From Tricholoma matsutake (Eukaryota > Basidiomycota > Agaricomycetes > Agaricales > Tricholomataceae), in the NCBI GenBank assembly GCA_026075535.2, contig AP026542.1, forward strand, positions 3,162,001 through 3,226,000: a stretch of 64,000 nucleotides of DNA, in the 5' to 3' direction. Position 1 is the stretch's first letter. Every line of letters begins with the position of its first letter. Below are positions 58,301 to 64,000 of the stretch, one piece after another. A model generated the notes under the pieces. The model ran no database searches, was not told the DNA's origin, and saw only the letters and a program-made list of their open reading frames with translations. The position numbers and the translations under genes were made by a program.

Positions 58301-59457
58301 GACCCTGTTCCACTGAGAAAGTCGTGAGTGCATTGTGGGGTTGTGGCAATGCAGTACAAATAAGTATAAACATATAAACAAAACATGTAAATGCATCAAA
58401 AACGCATAAACAAAAGTGTGTGACTATGCAAATACATACAAATAGTCTGTAATATTTAAATGGCTTGCATTTCCATGCTTTCCCTCGGGTGTGCCCCACT
58501 TTTTATGTATATACAAGTTCAATAGATATATTTACAACTACATACACTTAGGACTAAGGGTTTGGTTTGAGACCAGTTCTAACTGGTCTTGAACAGTTTT
58601 GCTGTTTGTCTCGAGATCAGTGAACCGCAGACCAAACCGGTACTGTAACTGACAGGACCATGACAACAGGTCCGGTTACATTGGTTACGGTTTGTTTCAG
58701 TCTTGGTTATTTTTCGGTCTGCATGACTGGACCTTCAAGCACTAGTGACCATCGAGGCACTGGTTGCTCTGAAGTCAGGCCTTGATCTATCTAATGCATT
58801 TGATGCGGCTGTGTGGGCTGTGGCATCTGTGGCTTTCTGGTCATGTTGCCACTTGGGTGAACTTCTCATCCCCAGTCAGAACCTCTTTAACCCTGCCAAG
58901 CATGTCACCCGCAACATCATCCCCCTTCATACCTCTCAAATCCATAATGGCACAGAACATGCTACCTTTCATATTCTGTGGACAAAGACCACCATCAAAA
59001 CAGGTGCCAACACCTCTGTCATGGCTTGTGATCATGCTACATGTCTGCTCTCCACTCTCCACCACCACCCTTCTTCCAATTCTCTTGTTCCCAACACTGC
59101 ACCGCTCTTTGCCTTCGAGACCGCCGATGGGGGTTGGGCACCCATGACAAAACCTTGATTCATCGATTGTTGCAATGTGGTGTGGGTTGCCACTGGCTTT
59201 CCACAGATGCCAGGGCATGCCTTCTGCATAGGTGGTGCCACGGAACTTCTACTGCAGGGTACTGACCCCAATGTTGTCGCTATGCAAGGATGCTAGCTGT
59301 CTCGAGCCTTCCTTAAATATTGGCATCGAATTGAATCTATTCTTCCTCTCTTCATTTCAAATGCAGCCAATTCTCATCGTGCACATGGCTTAGAGGCCAC
59401 CATGGACACATATGCATGTTATCACTGTCTCCCTCCATTGTCTCATTAGTGCTACTA

Positions 59458-60074
59458 GACTTGCTGCTTACCTCATTTACTGTTACTCTTGATGCTCTGG
59501 ATGTCTGTAGATGGCTCCATGAAATATTATATATGTTCTCTCACTCAGCTCTAGTTTGGGGTGCCTAGTCTGAAGAGACTCGTCTGTTGTGAGCTGTGCT
59601 CCTTCATGGTGTAGTCTTGTTTTTCCCCTTCAGACTTTCTATCCATTTGTGGGACTAACAGGGCATGCTCCAAAGATTCTGATTGCAATCTTTGCTTTCC
59701 ACTTTGTAGCATTGCGATGCACCTGTCACATGACTAGCATCATGTGCTGCACCAGACAGTTTTCCAGAATCTTCCCCCAAACCTTGAAAAATCTTATTTG
59801 TAACGTATTATCAGATAATATTTTACATTGAACTCAAACTCAGATATAACGAGTGTGACCATACAAAGCCCATTGATATGGTCATCGGGAAAAACTCTCC
59901 TGCCAGAGATTCTGCTAGCTGGAGCTCTGATCATGCAGGTCTAGTTGTGAAGTCAAGGCAATCTGAGGTCATCATTGTTTAGGGCAGAACCTTGATCACC
60001 TTGATGCTACTCAACTTATGCAGCCAGCTCACAACATACCACCCAATAATTAATGATCTCATGCTCTGGGACAA
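59458..60074. other. Unassigned sequence between the DIRS-like element and the DUF6589 fragment
   Basis: About 600 bp with short open frames only (for example 59589-59831 on plus). I see nothing I can name; it may be the 3' end of the DIRS-like element or the 5' part of the DUF6589 gene. Confidence 0.5.
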
Positions 60075-61128
60075 TTGGGCACCAAAGTGATTGATGCAAG
60101 CTTTCAACCAATATGGATTCTCAGTGTCATGTTCATTCCTATTGAGAGCTATTGTTCACCTGAGCAAAGATGCTGTCTGCCTTGCAAGATCAGTGCCAAT
60201 GATCCAACAAAAGTCAAGCTTTTCCCTTATGACAACTTCAACTGGATGGCACAAGCATGGGAAGTGTCTGCAGCCCACAGAACAGTCTCTCATGACCAAG
60301 TCTCTGCCTTACTCATTGTCCTCCCCATTCCTGAAGGCTCAGCTGCTAGACATCTCACTGATGTCACACAATTTTTGGACACCGCTGGAACTAGACATCA
60401 CATCCTCCCAGACCAAGCTTTTGCCAACATCATTCCCAGTGCTTCTGATCAACAGGCTTTCTGTGCAAACATTGTTGTGCATGTAGCACAAATATTATCT
60501 GAGGAAACTCATAACTTTTGCTAAATACCATCGTCACCTTCCCCAGATTTTGGATCTGAATGCATTGGACCCCAAAAAAATGAGGAATATTTCCTCCCAA
60601 CATATGATCAGGAGCAAAGTTCAACATGGGGAAAGATGCTTGTTCTACAGCACTATTCTCAAACCATATTAGCTATTACTCATCATCAGTTTGAGAAGGA
60701 AATGTTCTTCATTTTTGGTGATCATCTAACTACAGCATGAGATTGCACTGCACAAGATCAATGGGCAGTGGATCATTCTGAGAACCATGCAGATCACCTC
60801 TCTAGCCATGCAATGCTCAGTGGCATCATGCATGTGTGCATGAATATGGTTCTCAACATTGGAAATAATTTTTGGGGTGGTGCTAACCAAGACAATGTTA
60901 GCCTTCTCACTCTCCTTGACATCCTTCCAAACTGAGGTGATATTAACTTGGGCAAAGTTGATTTTTATAGCTTTGCTTCCTTGATGTTGTTCTGTGGGCA
61001 CTAGTCATCAAAGCTACAGTTTTGCAACTGGGATGCTCATCACTTTCTCAACTTGCTCAGAAGTCAGACATGACAACAGATTTCTTTCTAAACACCTGTG
61101 CACAGATTATGGACAAGTTCATCCTGCC
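60075..61128 (+). pseudogene. DUF6589-like protein fragment, cut by Copia-2
   Basis: YDNFNWMAQAWEVSAAHRT (about 60222), then a conserved-looking run through LLIVLPIPEGSA, and after a frame change FFIFGDHLTTA (about 60710) and DHSENHADHLSSHAMLSG. The order YDNF...GDxLT... resembles Agaricomycete DUF6589 proteins, which are repeated and transposon-associated; the function of the domain is unknown. TGA/TAA codons and shifts break the frame, for example at 60522, 60738 and 60932. The Copia-2 LTR begins at 61129. Identification is from memory of the family. Confidence 0.55.
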
Positions 61129-61433
61129 TGTTGGAGCAGACTATATACGCTGCACAGGGGAAGAGACAACACGTTCCTTACAACCTACCTGGGGTTTAGT
61201 TAGACTTACAGCTAGGGTTAGCAGAGGTAAGAACACTGTATTCCTACTACGGTACAGGTTCTCCTTATATACATAATATTAAGGATGTCACATGACTTGG
61301 GAATGTGTTTACCGCATGTATGCGCAGTAAGCGCAGTAACATGTGTATGCTGCATGTATCGCCTCATGTATACATGTGTATGCTGCACGTATTGCCTCAT
61401 GTATACAGCATGCATCAGGGATTAATTTCAACA
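61129..61433 (-). repeat. 3' LTR of Copia-2 (305 bp)
   Basis: It has TGTTGAAATTAA...GCTCCAACA ends on the minus strand. It is 31 bp longer than the Copia-1 LTR because a segment of about 33 bp (ATGTGTATGCTGCAYGTAT..) is present twice in tandem near 61340-61405. Confidence 0.93.
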
Positions 61434-61465
61434 CCCCCCCTCAAACTGTACAGCGCTCTAAGCAG

Positions 61466-64000
61466 CTAAGTTTGAATCTCGAAAGGAATTCCGAGAGAGT
61501 CTCTAAATTTCCTGAATAGGACGGCGCCAAGGTTCTTTGTGAACATGTCAGCCGGATTATCACTTCCAGGAATGAAAACGACTGTGACTTTGTCATTTTC
61601 TATGCATTCGCGGGTGTAGTGGTAGCGAATGTCTATATGTTTGGTCCTTCTTTCCTGAACTGGATTTGATCCAATAAAGATGGATCCTTGATTATCAGCG
61701 CAGATTGGTACGCGCTTCAGTGTATATCCAAGTTCCTGGAATAAGGACTCTATCCACACTATCTGCCGACAAGTGTCGGAGAGAGCCATGTATTCGGCTT
61801 CTGTGGATGACAGTGCTACAGTTTTTTGTAAACGGGACTGCCAGCACACAATGCCACTTGCCAGAGTAGCAAAGTAACCCGTTGTAGATCGGCGCTTGAC
61901 TGTGTCAGCTGCCCAATCAGAATCTGTGAAGGCCTGTAGCCCCTCGGATTTCTCTCCATCATAGACCATACTGTACTTCTGGGTTCCCACCAGATAGCGC
62001 ATTATGTACATCGCTTTGTCTAGATGTTCTTGGCTAGGATTAGCCGAGAATTGCGACATCTTGATTACCGCGTAAGCGATATCAGGTCGCGTTCCAAGCA
62101 TCAGATACAATAAAGATCCGATCACAGACTGATATTTTGATCTAAGCGCCGCGTTTGGCGTTGCTGTGTTCTCCGACGGTTTGTAGCCAGTCAGGAGCGG
62201 AGTGGGGGCAATCTTGGCATTTGTCATCTCGAACCTCTCAAGCACTTTGGCGAGATATTCTGTTTGATCGAGTTTGACTTTTGCAGCGGTCTGGGTGACG
62301 CGCATGCCTAAGAATTCCGTGACTTTTTCAGTACTACGGCACTCCCAATGCTTCAGGCAAGCATTCTTCTTTTCATCCACAAGTTTCTTGTTCTTGCCCA
62401 TGAACAAGCCATCATCAACATAGACTAGCGCAATAACGATGCTGCCTGTCTTAGGATCCTTGTGTATGAAGATGCCGGCATCGGAGCTGGCGTGCACGAA
62501 CCCAATGGTGCGCATAAATGCCTCTAGCTCTCTCCACCATGCTAGTGAAGCCTGTTTAAGGCCATACAATGCTCGGCGTAAGCGCATTACTTTGCGCTCT
62601 TTACCCTCGAGTTTGAAACCCTCAGGTTGATCCATATAGATCTCCTCATCAAGTTTGCCGTATAAAAATGCGGTTTTTACATCTAGACCGGTCATATACA
62701 TGCCTTCTAGAGACGCAAGGGCAAACATGAGGCGTACGGTCTCGTAGCGGACTACTGGTGAGAAAATCTCATCAAAGTCAACGCCTTCGACTTGTGAAAA
62801 GCCTTTGGCCACGAGTCTGGCTCGTTTTCTTCCGTCTGATTTCACAGAGAAAACCCATCTATTTTTGATCGTTTTTCGATCATGTGGAAGATTGACAATG
62901 TCATAGACTTGTCGCTTGCGAAGAGCCTCTAACTCTTCACGACAAGCCTGTTTCCACTCAAGTTGCTGCTGCCGGGGTAGGCGCGCAATATCGCGAAATT
63001 GGTTTGGAACTAGGCTTTTTCCGCTTGATGGTGTGACTGCTTTTGACAACAGCCAGCGGATAAGCTCATCTCCACCTTCCTTGGTTATCTTTTTAATATA
63101 ACCTGCTTCGTCCGGTTCCCCCATTGGGTGATCATGTTCTTGATTATTGGAATCGGGCACACTCTCGTGGGGTGCCGAACTCGGTCCAGCAACTGGTTCT
63201 TGCTGTTGAGGTCGTGGTTGTGTTCGGTTATGATCCGAATCTTGACCCACAGACTTCTTCCAATATCGATCACGCACAATGTCTCTCTCTATGTCAGAGG
63301 GGAGTCGCTGTTCTCCATAGGTATTGCCAGGACGGTTTGGGATTTTCCTCTGCCTGCCTGATCGACGGGGCAATTGCTGCCATTCCTGTTGATCTTCACG
63401 TCTTGGACGAAAGTCCTCAGTGCTAACTGGAGGCGGCGGAGGAGGAGCGTTAGTCGCATCGTCATGCGCCTTTTGCTCGCTTGGTAAATCATCATCATCT
63501 TCTGATGATGGAGGAAGGGGCGGATTTTGTGGCGGTATAGGGTCATCGCCATCCGTTCCAGATGAGTGGTCGTCATCTTCTGGTTCTGGTGGAAAATCAC
63601 CAAGGTCTGTCTTGGCAGGAGTTTTAGCTCCGGGACAGCATGGGAACATCGTTTCATCAAATAGTGCCGTAGCACCAATGAATATTGCGCCGTTTCGTCG
63701 CATGAAACGATATGCTTTAATGCCATCTTCTACTCCAAGGTACGTCATTAGCTCCGATCGAGGAGACAATGTTGTTGGACGTTTTTCTTTTGGTAGATAG
63801 ACATAAGCACCGCAACCGAAGACCTTCAGATTGTTTAGATCTGGGCGGACCTTTGTCAGGTCCTCAAAAGGTGTCAGCCATTTCAGGCGCCTTATTGGGG
63901 TTCGGTTGTATAAATGTGTTGCATGTTCTATGCAAAATTCCCACCATGATTGTGGTAGACAAGCGGTGAATCGCAGGGTTTGCGACTTTTCCATTATTGT
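61466..64000 (-). CDS. Copia-2 pol, C-terminal part (integrase end, RT, RNase H), open
   Basis: The frame is continuous to the stop at 61466, at least 842 codons and open at the window edge. It starts in the integrase C-terminal part (MEKSQTLRFTACLPQSWWEF), followed by a Pro/Asp-rich linker (PPPPPPVSTEDFRPRRED), RT (NRWVFSVKSDGRKRARLVAKGF limited here to its motif region; GLDVKTAFLYGKLDEEIYM; YVDDGLF intact) and RNase H (AFTDSDWAADTVKRR; ADNQGSIFIGSNP). CGA codons are kept where Copia-1 has TGA at three places. It could still be functional, but the 5' half must be seen to judge. Confidence 0.92.
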   Translation of the reverse strand, partial: TIMEKSQTLRFTACLPQSWWEFCIEHATHLYNRTPIRRLKWLTPFEDLTKVRPDLNNLKVFGCGAYVYLPKEKRPTTLSPRSELMTYLGVEDGIKAYRFMRRNGAIFIGATALFDETMFPCCPGAKTPAKTDLGDFPPEPEDDDHSSGTDGDDPIPPQNPPLPPSSEDDDDLPSEQKAHDDATNAPPPPPPVSTEDFRPRREDQQEWQQLPRRSGRQRKIPNRPGNTYGEQRLPSDIERDIVRDRYWKKSVGQDSDHNRTQPRPQQQEPVAGPSSAPHESVPDSNNQEHDHPMGEPDEAGYIKKITKEGGDELIRWLLSKAVTPSSGKSLVPNQFRDIARLPRQQQLEWKQACREELEALRKRQVYDIVNLPHDRKTIKNRWVFSVKSDGRKRARLVAKGFSQVEGVDFDEIFSPVVRYETVRLMFALASLEGMYMTGLDVKTAFLYGKLDEEIYMDQPEGFKLEGKERKVMRLRRALYGLKQASLAWWRELEAFMRTIGFVHASSDAGIFIHKDPKTGSIVIALVYVDDGLFMGKNKKLVDEKKNACLKHWECRSTEKVTEFLGMRVTQTAAKVKLDQTEYLAKVLERFEMTNAKIAPTPLLTGYKPSENTATPNAALRSKYQSVIGSLLYLMLGTRPDIAYAVIKMSQFSANPSQEHLDKAMYIMRYLVGTQKYSMVYDGEKSEGLQAFTDSDWAADTVKRRSTTGYFATLASGIVCWQSRLQKTVALSSTEAEYMALSDTCRQIVWIESLFQELGYTLKRVPICADNQGSIFIGSNPVQERRTKHIDIRYHYTRECIENDKVTVVFIPGSDNPADMFTKNLGAVLFRKFRDSLGIPFEIQT

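Larger units (their letters stand above)
55962..58744. mobile_element. hAT-like non-autonomous element hAT-2 (2783 bp)
   Basis: The ends are TAGTGCTTGAAAGTCCAGTC and the inverted TAGTGCTTGAAGGTCCAGTC. A perfect 8-bp duplication GTGACCAT flanks it (55954-55961, 58745-58752). It is closely similar to the hAT-1 ends (TAGTGTTTAAAGGTCCAGTC), so it is one family. The interior carries a minisatellite (56990-57610) and one mosaic unit (57840-58300) but no transposase. Confidence 0.9.
53270..59457 (+). mobile_element. DIRS-like tyrosine-recombinase retroelement, decayed
   Basis: RT, RNase H and a tyrosine recombinase occur in this order on the plus strand, which defines DIRS-like elements: they insert with a recombinase rather than an integrase and have no ordinary LTRs or target duplications. 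The recombinase gene is split by hAT-2 (55962-58744). The outer repeats that DIRS elements carry could not be identified, so the limits given are those of recognisable coding sequence. Confidence 0.8.
55486..59457 (+). pseudogene. DIRS-like tyrosine recombinase, split by hAT-2
   Basis: The N-terminal core-binding part (LDKNTRSNYGTGLLHFTQYC, SILNNWLAGLQSIGM) lies before the insertion. After it come FWSCCHLGELLIPS, the first catalytic box where Arg is normally found (here Cys-His), then GHAFCIGGATELLLQG, the HxxR box with Arg replaced by Cys, and FLKYWHRIESILP, where the catalytic Tyr stands in YWHR. TGA stops sit near 59156 and a TAG near 59308. Removing the insert with one duplication copy keeps the frame. 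The two lost arginines mean the enzyme would be inactive. Ends at TAG 59455-59457. Confidence 0.82.
61129..64000 (-). mobile_element. Copia-2, minus strand, 3' part (runs off right edge)
   Basis: This is the same family as Copia-1. It has a 3' LTR (61129-61433), a polypurine run (GAGGGGGGGTG on minus, next to the LTR) and pol from integrase to RNase H. The 5' part lies beyond the window. The open frame is unbroken, unlike Copia-1. It inserted into the DUF6589-like fragment; the flank next to the LTR is CTGCC (61124-61128). Confidence 0.93.

Overview
The window looks like repeat-rich nuclear DNA from a filamentous basidiomycete, most likely an Agaricomycete. The reasons are a gene with a 55-nt GT-AG intron, several Ty3 chromodomain retrotransposons, Copia elements, a DIRS-like tyrosine-recombinase retroelement with its own intron, hAT-like non-autonomous elements, a DUF6589-like fragment and a RecQ-like helicase pseudogene. 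The species cannot be named from this sequence alone. One host gene looks intact: a Baeyer-Villiger-type flavin monooxygenase at 34447-36139. Nearly everything else is mobile DNA in various states of decay.

Layout. 1-2171: minus-strand Ty3 element A0, running off the left edge. 2172-3568: minus-strand Ty3 RT fragment E. 3569-24311: plus-strand, heavily mutated Ty3 copy A2, split by two insertions. The first is plus-strand Ty3 element B (5977-18362), whose own 3' LTR is split by the complete minus-strand Ty3 element A1 (12099-18134). The second is a 4.07-kb terminal-inverted-repeat element (18510-22583). 24312-30920: minus-strand RecQ-like pseudogene, cut by A2 at the GMGMDLPDI motif and by Copia-1 (25244-30764) inside the Walker A motif. 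30921-36690: the monooxygenase and its flanks. 36741-37751: a low-complexity mosaic repeat. 37752-46797: minus-strand Ty3 element D, with about 3 kb of extra coding-like sequence between its chromodomain and 3' LTR. 46798-53099: plus-strand Ty3 element C, containing an 824-bp hAT-like element and a 9-copy 27-bp tandem repeat. 53270-59457: DIRS-like retroelement, interrupted in its tyrosine recombinase by a 2.78-kb hAT-like element of the same family. 60075-61128: DUF6589-like fragment. 61129-64000: minus-strand Copia-2, running off the right edge.

Target-site duplications establish the order of events: RecQ gene, then A2, then B, then A1. The TIR element in A2 and Copia-1 in RecQ came after their hosts. 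Decay follows this order. Older copies have lost CpG dinucleotides (CG to TG or CA), and almost every premature stop is TGA where a CGA arginine codon is seen or expected. This fits CpG-methylation-linked or RIP-like mutation.

Three observations seem least ordinary. First, Ty3-A and Ty3-B share a self-priming layout: a TATA-like box, then 28-32 nt downstream a 10-11-nt sequence that is the exact complement of a site two bases inside the element. Second, a mosaic repeat combines a GAGCAGTTGCTC-type motif, an intron-like stretch and a GGGCCCAAA hairpin, and it recurs in unrelated carriers. Third, extra coding-like blocks lie downstream of the integrase in both Ty3-D and Ty3-C. No CRISPR, tRNA, rRNA or prokaryote-type system was seen.
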